A DNA stretch of 60,059 nt, taken from Algiphilus sp. Its GTDB lineage: Bacteria; Pseudomonadota; Gammaproteobacteria; Nevskiales; Nevskiaceae. The notes beneath the pieces were generated by a model. The model saw only the letters and a program-made list of their open reading frames with translations. It had not been told where the DNA came from and did not search any database. Below are positions 19,729 to 28,675 of the stretch, piece after piece; position 1 is the first letter of the stretch, and every line of letters begins with the position of its first letter. The position numbers and the translations under genes were made by a program. Location of the stretch: NCBI RefSeq assembly GCF_023145115.1, contig NZ_JAGLEJ010000041.1, positions 1-60,059 on the forward strand, read 5' to 3'.

Positions 19729-21045
19729 TCATCTCGTCAGTAGGGCCATAGATTCCACGTGCGCGGTATGCGGGAACATGTCCATGACGCAGGCACGTTC
19801 GAGGCGGAATCCGTGTTCGGTGACCAGTATGCCGGCATCCCGCGCCAGCGTTGCCGGATGACACGAGACGTAGACGATGCGCCGCACGCCGGCGGCCACG
19901 AGATCGGGCAGCACTTCGCGCGCACCGGCGCGCGGCGGATCGAGCAGCGCCAGCTCGTACCCCTCGGTCGCCCAGCCGGCGCCGGCGCTCTCGGCGAAGA
20001 GGTCCGCGCAGCGCCAGTCGACGGCGTGGCCGGCCGCCTCGGTGTTGGCGCGACCGCGCGCCACCAGCCCGGCCTCGCCCTCGATGGCGGTGACCTGCGC
20101 CCCCGCCGCCGCCAGCGGCGTCGTGAAATGCCCGAGCCCGGCGAACAGCTCCAGCACGCGCCGGTCCGCGACCGGCCCCAGCCACGCCAGCGCGCGTCCC
20201 ACCATCGCCTGGGCCAGCGGCCCGTTGATCTGGATGAAATCGGTGGGGCGCATCGCCAGCGTGGTCTCGCCACCGTCCGGCGAGAAGCGCGGTAGCGGGG
20301 CATCGCCCAGCGGTGCCGCGGTCTCGGGTCCGCCCGTCTGCAGCCAGATGTCGAAGCCGAAGCTGCGTCCGAAGCGGGCGAGCCGGTTGCGATCATCGCC
20401 GCTGGGCGCCTCCAGCACCCGGAACACCAGCGCGACGCGGTCGGTGGCCGCGACCTCGATCTGCGGAATGCGTTCGCGGATGGACAGCGTGTCGATCATC
20501 GACCCGATGTCCCGCAGGTGTGCACCGACGCGTTCGTCGAGCACCTCGCACCGCTCGAGGACGGCGAGAAAGGGATTGCCGCGCTCGCGGAACCCGACCA
20601 GCGTCCCGCCCTTGGCGGGCACGTACTTGACGCCCAGGCGCGCCCGGCGCCGGTACCCCCACTCGCCCGCGGCGAGCGGCTCCACCCACTGCTCCGGCGT
20701 CACGCCGCCGATGCGGCCGAAGGCCTCGGCGAGCTGGCGCTGCTTGAAGTGCCGCTGCGCCGGGGGCGACAGATGCTGCAGGACGCAGCCGCCGCAGAGC
20801 CCGAAATGGGCACAGCCGGGCTCGACCCGGTCCGGGGAGGCGGTCAGCACCTCCAGCGTGCGCGCCTCGTCGGCGTCGCGGCCGCTCTTCACCGCCCGCG
20901 CGCGCACCCGCTCTCCGGGCAGCGCGTCGGCCACGAAGACGACCTTGCCGTCGCGGCGCGCGACGCCCCGACCGTCGCTGGCGAGATCGGTGATCGCGCA
21001 CTCGAAGGGCGTCGGGTCAAGCTGCTTGCGCTTGCGTTTGCTCAC
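19729..21045 (-). CDS. rlmD: 23S rRNA (uracil-1939-C5)-methyltransferase RlmD
   Basis: The 438-aa protein opens with a short basic stretch (SKRKRKQ) and a TRAM domain. The Fe-S cysteines are in CAHFGLCGGC (about residues 72-81). SAM motif I is ELFAGLGHFTTPL, followed by LLDPPRAGAREVL and the catalytic VYVSCHPATLARD. It methylates U1939 of 23S rRNA. The GTG at 21045 was taken because it yields the usual family start; no strong ribosome site is seen. Its neighbour cysM matches the Pseudomonas gacS-cysM-rlmD region. Confidence 0.92.
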   Translation of the reverse strand: MSKRKRKQLDPTPFECAITDLASDGRGVARRDGKVVFVADALPGERVRARAVKSGRDADEARTLEVLTASPDRVEPGCAHFGLCGGCVLQHLSPPAQRHFKQRQLAEAFGRIGGVTPEQWVEPLAAGEWGYRRRARLGVKYVPAKGGTLVGFRERGNPFLAVLERCEVLDERVGAHLRDIGSMIDTLSIRERIPQIEVAATDRVALVFRVLEAPSGDDRNRLARFGRSFGFDIWLQTGGPETAAPLGDAPLPRFSPDGGETTLAMRPTDFIQINGPLAQAMVGRALAWLGPVADRRVLELFAGLGHFTTPLAAAGAQVTAIEGEAGLVARGRANTEAAGHAVDWRCADLFAESAGAGWATEGYELALLDPPRAGAREVLPDLVAAGVRRIVYVSCHPATLARDAGILVTEHGFRLERACVMDMFPHTAHVESMALLTR

Positions 21046-21110
21046 GGAAGGAGTCGCTGCTGGGCCTGGGAGTTCCGGGACGCGTCCCCGGGGGCACGCC
21101 GCCGCCCGCG

Positions 21111-21989
21111 TCAGGACGGGAACACGCCGGTCGAGATGTAGCGGTCGCCGCGGTCGCAGATGATCGCCGCGACGGTCGCGTTCTCGAGCTCGGCGCACAG
21201 CTGCAGTGCCGCCCACACCGAACCACCGGACGAGGGTCCGCAGAAGATGCCCTCGCGGCGCGCGAGCTCGCGCATGGTGTTCTCGGCGGCGTCGGCGCCG
21301 CACTCGATGATGCGGTCGACCGCGGCCGGCTGGTAGATCTTCGGCTGGTAGGCCTCCGGCCACTTGCGGATTCCGGGGATGCTGGATTCACCGTCCGGAT
21401 GGACGCCGACGACCTGCACCCCGGGCGCGTATTCCTTGTAGAACCGCGAGCAGCCCATGATCGTGCCGGTGGTGCCCATGGTGGCGACGAAGTGCGTGAG
21501 GGTCTGCCCGGTGTCGCGCCAGATCTCGGGCGCCGTGCCCTCGTAGTGCGCGCGGGGATTGTCGGGATTGGCGAACTGATCGAGCACCCGACCGCGTCCT
21601 TCGCGCTGCATCTGCTCGGCGACGTCGCGCGCCCCTTCCATGCCCTCGGCTTCGCTGACGTGCACGATCTCGGCGCCGAAGGCGCGCATCACGGCGCTGC
21701 GCTCGGCGCTCATGTGGCTGGGCATCACCAGCGTCATGCGATAGCCGGCGGCAGCGGCCACCATCGCCAGGGCGATGCCGGTGTTGCCGCTGGTGGCCTC
21801 GATCAGGCGGTCGCCGGGCTGGATCTCGCCGCGCTCCTGCGCGTGGCGGATCATGCTCCAGGCCGGTCGATCCTTCACCGAGCCAGCAGGATTGTTGCCC
21901 TCCAGCTTGACGTACAGCCGGTTGTTGCCGATGCCGTCGAGCCGGGTGACGCGAACCAGCGGCGTGTTGCCAATGAAATCGGTGAGCAT
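21111..21989 (-). CDS. cysM: Cysteine synthase B
   Basis: The 292-aa PLP enzyme has the PLP lysine in NPAGSVKDRPAWSMI (about residues 33-47), the phosphate loop TSGNTGIAL, and VATMGTTGTIMG. The short length and SVKDR context point to CysM rather than CysK. It makes cysteine from O-acetylserine and sulfide or thiosulfate. It starts 87 bp from the divergent kinase gene, so their promoters share that space. Confidence 0.93.
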   Translation of the reverse strand: MLTDFIGNTPLVRVTRLDGIGNNRLYVKLEGNNPAGSVKDRPAWSMIRHAQERGEIQPGDRLIEATSGNTGIALAMVAAAAGYRMTLVMPSHMSAERSAVMRAFGAEIVHVSEAEGMEGARDVAEQMQREGRGRVLDQFANPDNPRAHYEGTAPEIWRDTGQTLTHFVATMGTTGTIMGCSRFYKEYAPGVQVVGVHPDGESSIPGIRKWPEAYQPKIYQPAAVDRIIECGADAAENTMRELARREGIFCGPSSGGSVWAALQLCAELENATVAAIICDRGDRYISTGVFPS

Positions 21990-22076
21990 GAAGCGCTTGA
22001 GCCTGCGGCGCCTGAGGGCGCGTTAGTCTAGCGGACCCTCGGCCACATCGCTGTCGCGCCCGCCGCTTCCGAACCC

Positions 22077-24392
22077 ATGGCACGTTCGCCTTCCCGTCCG
22101 CCGGGCGGCTTCGCCGTCCGTACCAGTCTGCTGGTGCTGGCCCCGCTGGTGGGCGGCGCCGGGGCAACGGTGGCGGTCTGGATGGCCATCGAGGGGCTGG
22201 TGCCCGCGGGTGCCGAACGCGTCCTCGCCGCAGCGGGTGGCGGCATCGCCGCGGCCCTGCTCATCGCGGCGCTGTCGGTGCGCGCGCTGCAGCGCCCCTG
22301 GCGGGAGCTGACCGCGGTCGCGGAAGCGCATCGCAACGGCCGGCTGGAGCACCGCGCGTCGGGCCGGCTGCCCGTGCGCGCGCGCTATCTCGCCGACACG
22401 CTGAGCGAGCACGCCGATATCCGCTCACGCCAGCAGGCCTCCGCACAGGAGGCCGTGACCCGGGCGACCGCACGGCTCCGCAGCCAGTACGACGCCATGC
22501 AGCGCGCCATGCGCGATGCCGAGGCGCGCTCCGAGGACCACCAGCGCGCGCTTCAGCATCAGACCACGCTGCTGGCGGGCCTCAGTCACGAGCTGCGCAC
22601 GCCGCTCGGCGCCATCCTCGGACACGCCGACCGCCTCCGCCGCACCGAGACCAGCCGCGAGGGGCACGAGCACGCCGAGAGCCTGCACCGCTGCGCCCAG
22701 AACCTGCTCGGCATGATCAACGACCTGCTGGACTGGAGCCGCATCGCGGCCGGGGCGCTGAACCTGCACGAGGTCAGCTTCGACCTCGCCGACACCATCG
22801 AGGACGCGCTCGCGCTGATCGCGCCATCGGCGTGCGACAAGGACCTCGAGCTGGTGCACTTCATCTACCACGACGTGCCCACGCGCCTGCGCGGCGACCC
22901 TGCCCGCCTGCAGCAGATCATGACCAATCTGCTGTCGAACGCGGTCAAGTACACCGATCGCGGCGAGATCGTCCTGCGCGTCATGCGCGAGCGCGACGAG
23001 GGCGATCACGTACAGCTCCGGCTGACGGTCAGCGACACCGGCATGGGCATCGCCGCCGACCGCCTCGACCATCTGTTCGATGCCTACAGCCCGGCGGCCA
23101 GCGGCACGCCGGGCAGCTCCACGGGGCTGGGGCTCTCCATCGTGCGGAGCCTCGCCCAGGCGATGCAGGGCGACGTCGACGTGCAGTCCGAACCCGGCAG
23201 CGGCAGCACCTTCGGCGTCACCATCCGGCTGGAGCGCCAGCGCGAGCAGACGCGCGGCGCGCCCCTGCAGGCACTGCGCGGCAGCAGCGCCTGGCTGCTG
23301 GAACCCTCCGCGACGGCGCGGCTGGCACTGACGCACAGCCTCGACTACTGGGGCGTCACCTGGCGCACCTTCGACAGCGCCGACGCGCTGGCCGAGGCCC
23401 TCCGGGGGGCCGAGGCGCCCCCGACCTTCGTGCTGCTGGGGCTGAGCCCGGCCGAGCTGTCCGAACGCAGCATCCTGACCCTGCTCGACACCCGCGACGC
23501 CGCTCCGGCCCGCGTGGTCCTGCTGCGCAGCGCCAGCCCGAACGAGCTCCAGCAGGCGCTGCGCTGCGGCGCCGATGTCGCCCTGCCCAAGTCCACGGGC
23601 CGCAGCGCCCTCTACCGGCACCTGTGCGCGGCGGCGGTCGGACACGAGGAGCGCGCCCAGCAGGCGCTGACCGGACTGCGCTTCCTGGTGGCCGACAACT
23701 CGGGCGCGACCCGCGGGCTGATCGCGCAGATGCTGCGCGAGCTGGGCGCGGACGTGCTCACCGCGAGCGACGGCGATGCCGCGCTCGGCCTGTTCGAGCA
23801 GGAAGCACCGGACGGCGCGCTGCTCGATCTGCACATGCCGGGGTACAGCGGGCTGGAGGTCATGCAGCGCCTGCGCGCCCGCGATGGCGGACCGCGGCGC
23901 GCGGCGCTGGTGCTGATGTCCGCCTGGTTCGACGCCGACGAGCAGCGCCGCGCCGCCCTCGCCGGTGCCGACGTGGTGATCAGCAAGCCCTTCGACGCGC
24001 GTCAGCTTCTGCGCGCGCTGTCACCGTGGCTGCGGCAGCGCGGCGGCGCGGCCGATGCACCGGAATCCAGCGACGCCGGCATCGACACCCGCCTGCTGCA
24101 GGACGCCGAGCTGCGCCAGATGCTCGCCGAGGAACTGCCCGAGCAGCTCGCCGGCATCGAGCGCAGCTTCGCGGATGCGGATCGGCCGGCGCTGCGGGAG
24201 GCCGCGCACGCCCTGCACGGCACCGCCGCCTTCTACCATCTGCACCGGTTGAAGGCGCAGGCGGCACGGGTCGAGCGCAGCGCGCAGCAGGACGATGGCG
24301 GCGACGACATGCACGCCGACATCGGCGAGCTCCGTCGCAGCGTCGAGGACACCCTGCGCAAGCTGCGCGCGGCTTCCGCGACCGACGGCTGA
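22077..24392 (+). CDS. GacS/BarA-like hybrid sensor histidine kinase
   Basis: The 771-aa tripartite kinase has two transmembrane segments (about residues 15-40 and 48-71), a HAMP-like stretch, HisKA with phosphoryl His171 in LSHELRTPLGA, HATPase (NLLSNAVKYTDRG, GTGLGLS-like GSSTGLGLSIV), a degenerate receiver (about 400-520) lacking the Asp, a true receiver with Asp584 in LLDLHMPGYSG, and a C-terminal Hpt with His711 in AAHALHGTAAF. This order and the adjacency to cysM and rlmD match GacS of Pseudomonas, which drives the small-RNA/CsrA switch. Unlike GacS/BarA, the two helices are only about 7 residues apart, leaving almost no periplasmic sensor. Confidence 0.88.
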   Translation: MARSPSRPPGGFAVRTSLLVLAPLVGGAGATVAVWMAIEGLVPAGAERVLAAAGGGIAAALLIAALSVRALQRPWRELTAVAEAHRNGRLEHRASGRLPVRARYLADTLSEHADIRSRQQASAQEAVTRATARLRSQYDAMQRAMRDAEARSEDHQRALQHQTTLLAGLSHELRTPLGAILGHADRLRRTETSREGHEHAESLHRCAQNLLGMINDLLDWSRIAAGALNLHEVSFDLADTIEDALALIAPSACDKDLELVHFIYHDVPTRLRGDPARLQQIMTNLLSNAVKYTDRGEIVLRVMRERDEGDHVQLRLTVSDTGMGIAADRLDHLFDAYSPAASGTPGSSTGLGLSIVRSLAQAMQGDVDVQSEPGSGSTFGVTIRLERQREQTRGAPLQALRGSSAWLLEPSATARLALTHSLDYWGVTWRTFDSADALAEALRGAEAPPTFVLLGLSPAELSERSILTLLDTRDAAPARVVLLRSASPNELQQALRCGADVALPKSTGRSALYRHLCAAAVGHEERAQQALTGLRFLVADNSGATRGLIAQMLRELGADVLTASDGDAALGLFEQEAPDGALLDLHMPGYSGLEVMQRLRARDGGPRRAALVLMSAWFDADEQRRAALAGADVVISKPFDARQLLRALSPWLRQRGGAADAPESSDAGIDTRLLQDAELRQMLAEELPEQLAGIERSFADADRPALREAAHALHGTAAFYHLHRLKAQAARVERSAQQDDGGDDMHADIGELRRSVEDTLRKLRAASATDG

Positions 24393-24405
24393 GGCGCCTC
24401 AGCCG
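24386..24405. terminator. 20-bp perfect palindrome over two convergent stop codons
   Basis: The sequence cggctgaggc-gcctcagccg is perfectly self-complementary. It contains the TGA of the kinase gene (24390-24392) and, on the other strand, the TGA of lptG (24399-24401). It may end both transcripts, but there is no spacer loop or U-tract, so a protein-binding role is equally possible. Confidence 0.5.
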
Positions 24406-25463
24406 CGCGTGCCGCGCAGCCGCCAGAGCGCGTACAGCAGCACCACCGCGCTGGGCGCGACCGAAGCCGGCATCGGCGGCCATCGGTAGATCAGCGCGCT
24501 GCTCGCGACCAGCTCGTTGGCCACCCAGAACACGACGCCGATCAGCACGCCCACCAGCAGCCGCTGGCCGGTGCCGCTGTCGCGCAGCGAGCCCAGCACA
24601 TAGGGCACCGCCAGCAGCATCATGACCAGCACGGTGAGCGGCGACACCAGCTTCTGCCAGAGCGACAGCTCGTACTGCTGGGTGTCCAGACCGTTGTCGC
24701 GCAGATAGCCGATCAGCCGCAGCAGTCCCCGGATCGACAGCGTGTCCGACTCCAGCACCACCAGCTCGAGCACATCGGGCGACGGCCCGGACGGCCACTC
24801 CAGCGTGTCGATCCGCTCGCGCTCGACGGCATCGCCCGCGAAGCGGGTCCGGCGCACATCCTCGGCCTGCCACTCGCCGTCGCGATGGCTGGCGCGTTCC
24901 ACTTCCGAGATGGCGACGAGCTCGCCGTCGTCGCCGATGCTGTAGACCGTGACCGCCTCCACGTTCTCGGGATCCTCGACGCGGCGCACGTGGTAGATCT
25001 CGTCGCCGCTGCGCAGCCAGACCGGGCGCACCAGGGCGCCGGGATCGGTGCCGTAGCGCGCCTCGCTGCGGATGCGCTCGGCCGCGCGCTCCCCGGCCGG
25101 TGCGATGACATCGGTGGTCAGCAGCGTGAAGGCGGCGAGCACCGCGCCGCCGGCGAGCGTCGCGCCGCCGATGCGCAGCACCGAGACACCCGATGCGCGC
25201 ATCGCCACGATCTCGCCCTGCTGGGCGAGCGCGCCCAGCCCGAGCAGCGTGCCGATGAGGGCGATGATGGGCAGCAGCACCAGCAGGATGCCCGGTGTCT
25301 GCAGCAGCACCACCAGCGCCAGATCGACGAAACCGAAGGTCTCGTCGATGTCGTCGGCCTCGGCGGCCAGCGTGATGAAGCTCTGCAGGGCCATCAGGGC
25401 GAAGGCCACCACCAGCGAGAAGCCGAGCACGTGGGTGGCGATGTGGCGATCGAGCAGCTTCAT
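24399..25463 (-). CDS. lptG: LPS export ABC permease LptG
   Basis: The 354-aa inner-membrane protein starts MKLLDRHIATHVLG, the LptG pattern. Three N-terminal transmembrane helices are followed by a periplasmic beta-jellyroll (about residues 130-265) and three C-terminal helices. With LptF and LptB it extracts LPS from the inner membrane and passes it to LptC/A. The ATG at 25463 overlaps the lptF stop (ATGA), so the two are translationally coupled; an in-frame start at 25535 would lie inside lptF. Confidence 0.93.
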   Translation of the reverse strand: MKLLDRHIATHVLGFSLVVAFALMALQSFITLAAEADDIDETFGFVDLALVVLLQTPGILLVLLPIIALIGTLLGLGALAQQGEIVAMRASGVSVLRIGGATLAGGAVLAAFTLLTTDVIAPAGERAAERIRSEARYGTDPGALVRPVWLRSGDEIYHVRRVEDPENVEAVTVYSIGDDGELVAISEVERASHRDGEWQAEDVRRTRFAGDAVERERIDTLEWPSGPSPDVLELVVLESDTLSIRGLLRLIGYLRDNGLDTQQYELSLWQKLVSPLTVLVMMLLAVPYVLGSLRDSGTGQRLLVGVLIGVVFWVANELVASSALIYRWPPMPASVAPSAVVLLYALWRLRGTRG

Positions 25464-26539
25464 GCCTTGGGCCGCCCCACCCGCCGCGCGCAGAGCCATA
25501 TGCCGACGCCGAGCGCTCCGGCGTGCACCGGCCAAAGCCCCAGCCAGACCGGTATCGACCCCCGTTCCAGCGCGGTCTGGCCGGCACCCAGCAGATTGGC
25601 GTAGACGATGTAGATGATCAGCCCCAGCACCAGCTTCGAGTAGCGTCCCTGCCGCGGCCCGACGTGGGACAGGGGCACGGCGATCAGCACCATCAGCAGC
25701 ACCGCGATCGGCGACGCCAGGCGCCAGTGGAACTCGGCCAGCGCCGCCGTGTCGCCGCGCGCCAGCAGGGCGCGGGTGGGCTCGATCTCGGCCTCGGACG
25801 GGGTGTAGAGCAGCTCGGGCGGCTCGAGCCGCAGCTCCAGCTCATCGAAGGTCATCCGGTCCCAGGCGAGCGCACCGTCCAGCCGCCGGTAGGCATGCCC
25901 GTCGCTGAGCGCGATCTCGCGGGTCGCCTCGCCGGGCAGCACGCGCTGCCGGCCGCCGCCGGCGAGGATCACGCCCGGGAACTCGGGCAGCTCGCTGCGG
26001 ATGAAGACGGTCTCGAAGACCGTGCCGCCGTCGCTGGCGCGCTCGGCGTAGAACACCGCGTCGCCGCCCGCCAGCGAGGCGAAGCGCCCGGACTCGAACG
26101 GGGCGTACGACAGCTGCTCGCGCGCCTCCAGCGTAAGCCGGTCGACGGCGCGGCCGGCGCGCGGTCCCAGATCCAGCGACAGCACGGCGGTGCCGAAGGC
26201 CGCGATCAGCGCGAGCACGGCGAAGGGCCGCGCCAGGCGGCCGAGGCTCACCCCGCAGGCGGTGGCGGCGGTGATCTCCTGATCCTTGTACATCCGCCCC
26301 ATCGCCAGCATCACGCCCAGCAGGAGCGAGATGGGCGTGATCAGCGTGACATACTGCAGCGCCGAGAGCAGCACGACGCGGAGCACGAGATCGACCGGGA
26401 TCTTGCCCTCGGCGGCGGCGGTCAGGAAGCGGACCGAGCGACTCGCGAGCATCACCAGCATGAGCACCGCGAGCACGGCCACCCACGCGCCGGCGGCTTC
26501 GCGCAGGAAGTAGCGCGACAGCGTCCGCGTCGCGGCCAT
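25460..26539 (-). CDS. lptF: LPS export ABC permease LptF
   Basis: The 359-aa partner of LptG has the start MAATRTLSRYFLREAAG and early transmembrane segment VAVLAVLMLVML. The coupling-helix region MGRMYKDQEITAATACGVS contacts LptB. A periplasmic domain and C-terminal helices follow. The in-frame ATG at 26620 would add 27 non-family residues, so 26539 was chosen. lptFG is divergent from pepA, the common gammaproteobacterial layout. Confidence 0.93.
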   Translation of the reverse strand: MAATRTLSRYFLREAAGAWVAVLAVLMLVMLASRSVRFLTAAAEGKIPVDLVLRVVLLSALQYVTLITPISLLLGVMLAMGRMYKDQEITAATACGVSLGRLARPFAVLALIAAFGTAVLSLDLGPRAGRAVDRLTLEAREQLSYAPFESGRFASLAGGDAVFYAERASDGGTVFETVFIRSELPEFPGVILAGGGRQRVLPGEATREIALSDGHAYRRLDGALAWDRMTFDELELRLEPPELLYTPSEAEIEPTRALLARGDTAALAEFHWRLASPIAVLLMVLIAVPLSHVGPRQGRYSKLVLGLIIYIVYANLLGAGQTALERGSIPVWLGLWPVHAGALGVGIWLCARRVGRPKA

Positions 26540-26614
26540 CAGGGCGCGCCCACCGGTGCATCGCGGCGACTGCCACGATAGATGATGCGCACTTGCATGA
26601 TCGCCGGGCTTTGC

Positions 26615-26634
26615 GGACACTCGCGCGAGCGTCC
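26615..26634. promoter_or_regulatory. Near-perfect palindrome upstream of pepA
   Basis: The sequence ggacactcgc-gcgagcgtcc pairs at 9 of 10 positions. It sits 24 bp before the pepA ATG, in the divergent lptF/pepA control region. It could be an operator or an mRNA hairpin at the start of the pepA leader. No known consensus was recognised. Confidence 0.45.
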
Positions 26635-26658
26635 GAAACTTGAGTAAAAGGCAGAAAA

Positions 26659-28161
26659 ATGGACTACTTCGTCAAAAGCGGCAATCCGCAGAAACAACGC
26701 GTCGGATGCGTGATCCTCGGCGTCTTCGAGCGCCGCAAGCTGAGCGCGCCGGCGCAGCAGATCGACACCGCCAGTCTGGGCGCCCTCACCCAGGCCATGC
26801 GCCGGGGCGACATGGACGGTCGCGTCGGCGACACGCTGGTGCTGCACGGCCTGGCGGGTGTGCTGAGTGATCGGGTGCTCCTCGTGGGGCTCGGGCGCGA
26901 ACGCGACTTCGACGACAAGGCCTTCGTGCGCGCCAACGAGGCTGCGATCGGCGCCCTGCGCAAGACCGGTGCCGTCGACGCGGTGTCCTATCTTACGCAT
27001 CTCGTCGCGCGCAAACGCGATCTGCGCTGGGCGGTGCTGCGTGCCGCGATGACCGCCGCCGAGCACGAGTACCGCTTCACGCAGTGCAAGAGCAAGCCCG
27101 ACCCCGAGCGCAGCCGCCTGACCCGCCTCACCTTCGATGTGCCGAGCCGCGGGCTCCTGCCGGAGGCCGAGGAAGCGCTGCGCGCCGCGCGCGCGCTCGG
27201 TGCCGGCATGACCCTCACGCGCGATCTCAGCAATCTCCCCGGCAACCGCTGCACGCCGACCTACCTCGGCGACACCGCCAAGCAGCTGGCGACCGACTAC
27301 CCGAGCATCAAGACCAGGGTGCTCGACGAGGCCGCCATGGAGAAGCTCGGCATGGGGGCGCTGCTGTCGGTGTCGCGCGGCTCGCGCGAGCCCGCCACCT
27401 TCAGCGTCATGGAATACATGCGCGGCCCCAAGAAGGGCAAGCCGGTGGTGCTCGTGGGCAAGGGCCTGACCTTCGACGCGGGTGGCATCTCGATCAAGCC
27501 GGCCGCGGCCATGGACGAGATGAAGTACGACATGTGCGGTGGGGCCGCGGTGTTCGGTGCCATGAAGGCGGTCGCCGAGCTCGATCTGCCCATCAACCTG
27601 GTCGGCGTGGTCCCCTCGTCCGAGAACCTGCCGGACGGCATGGCCAACAAGCCGGGTGACATCGTCACCTCGATGTCCGGGCAGACCATCGAGATCCTCA
27701 ATACCGACGCCGAAGGGCGCCTGCTGCTGTGCGACGCGCTGACCTATGTCGAGCAGCACTACGACCCCGACTGCGTCATCGACATGGCCACGCTCACCGG
27801 TGCCGTCATCGTGGCGCTGGGCAGCCATGCCTCCGGCCTGTACGCGAATCAGCCGGCGCTGGCGCGCGCGCTGACCAGCGCCGGCGAATACATGGGCGAC
27901 CGCGTGTGGGAGATGCCGCTCTGGGAGGACTATCAGAGCGCCCTCAAGTCGCCGTTCGCCGACATGGCCAACGTCGGCGGACGCGAGGCCGGCTCGGTGA
28001 CCGCCGCCTGCTTCCTGCACCGCTACGCGCGCAAGCTGCGCTGGGCGCACCTGGATATCGCCGGGTCCGCCTGGAAGCAGAGCCCCAAGGGCGCCACCGC
28101 GCGCCCGGTGCCGCTGCTGCTGCAGTTCCTGCTGCAGCGGACCGAGAACGGGGATTCATGA
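26659..28161 (+). CDS. pepA: Leucyl aminopeptidase PepA
   Basis: The 500-aa M17 metallopeptidase has the two-metal site in KGLTFDAGGISIKPA and MKYDMCGGAAV, and the signature NTDAEGRLLL with the catalytic Arg. The N-terminal domain (about residues 1-180) includes the DNA-binding part used by E. coli PepA in Xer recombination and carAB control. AAGG lies 7 nt before the ATG. It overlaps holC by 4 bases (ATGA). Confidence 0.96.
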   Translation: MDYFVKSGNPQKQRVGCVILGVFERRKLSAPAQQIDTASLGALTQAMRRGDMDGRVGDTLVLHGLAGVLSDRVLLVGLGRERDFDDKAFVRANEAAIGALRKTGAVDAVSYLTHLVARKRDLRWAVLRAAMTAAEHEYRFTQCKSKPDPERSRLTRLTFDVPSRGLLPEAEEALRAARALGAGMTLTRDLSNLPGNRCTPTYLGDTAKQLATDYPSIKTRVLDEAAMEKLGMGALLSVSRGSREPATFSVMEYMRGPKKGKPVVLVGKGLTFDAGGISIKPAAAMDEMKYDMCGGAAVFGAMKAVAELDLPINLVGVVPSSENLPDGMANKPGDIVTSMSGQTIEILNTDAEGRLLLCDALTYVEQHYDPDCVIDMATLTGAVIVALGSHASGLYANQPALARALTSAGEYMGDRVWEMPLWEDYQSALKSPFADMANVGGREAGSVTAACFLHRYARKLRWAHLDIAGSAWKQSPKGATARPVPLLLQFLLQRTENGDS

Positions 28162-28589
28162 CGCGGGTCGATTTCTACGTCCTGCCCGAGGCCGAGGACG
28201 TCGGCCCGGTCCTGCTGGTCTGCCGGCTGTGCGAGAAGGCCGCCGGCGCCGGGCAGAAGGTTTTCGTGCACGGCGGCGACCCCGCCCTGCTCGACGATAT
28301 CGACGGCGCGCTGTGGAGCTTCCGGGACAACGGCTTTCTCGCCCACGAACGACTCGATGCGGAGGGTGCGTGCTCGCCGCTGGCGTCGGTGGCGATCGGG
28401 GATCGGGAACCGCCGGACTCGCACCGCGACGTGCTGATCAACATCGCCGACGAGGTGCCGCGCTTCTTCTCGAGCTTCGAGCGCGTGCTCGAGCCGGTGT
28501 TCGGCGACAGCGAGCAGCGCGCCGTGGCCCGGGCCCGGTTCGGCTTCTACCGCGAGCGCGGATACGCGCTCCAGACCCACAAGCTGTAG
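28158..28589 (+). CDS. holC: DNA polymerase III chi subunit HolC
   Basis: The 143-aa protein starts MTRVDFYVLPE, with LLVCRLCEKAAGAGQKVFVH, the pattern of the chi clamp-loader accessory subunit that links SSB to the replisome. WSFRDNGFLAHERL and VLINIADEVPRFFSSFERV are also typical. The ATG overlaps the pepA stop, giving translational coupling. pepA-holC-valS is a conserved gammaproteobacterial cluster. Confidence 0.95.
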   Translation: MTRVDFYVLPEAEDVGPVLLVCRLCEKAAGAGQKVFVHGGDPALLDDIDGALWSFRDNGFLAHERLDAEGACSPLASVAIGDREPPDSHRDVLINIADEVPRFFSSFERVLEPVFGDSEQRAVARARFGFYRERGYALQTHKL

Positions 28590-28675
28590 CGGCCACCGGC
28601 CCCGACGCGGGCCGGTTTCCGTTACCCTTCGCGCCTTCCGGTCCGGGGGACCGAGCCGCATTGATCGACGACCAG

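Noticed and set aside
26559..28050. A long minus-strand frame opposite pepA
   Set aside because: It is a shadow of the pepA codon pattern without motifs.
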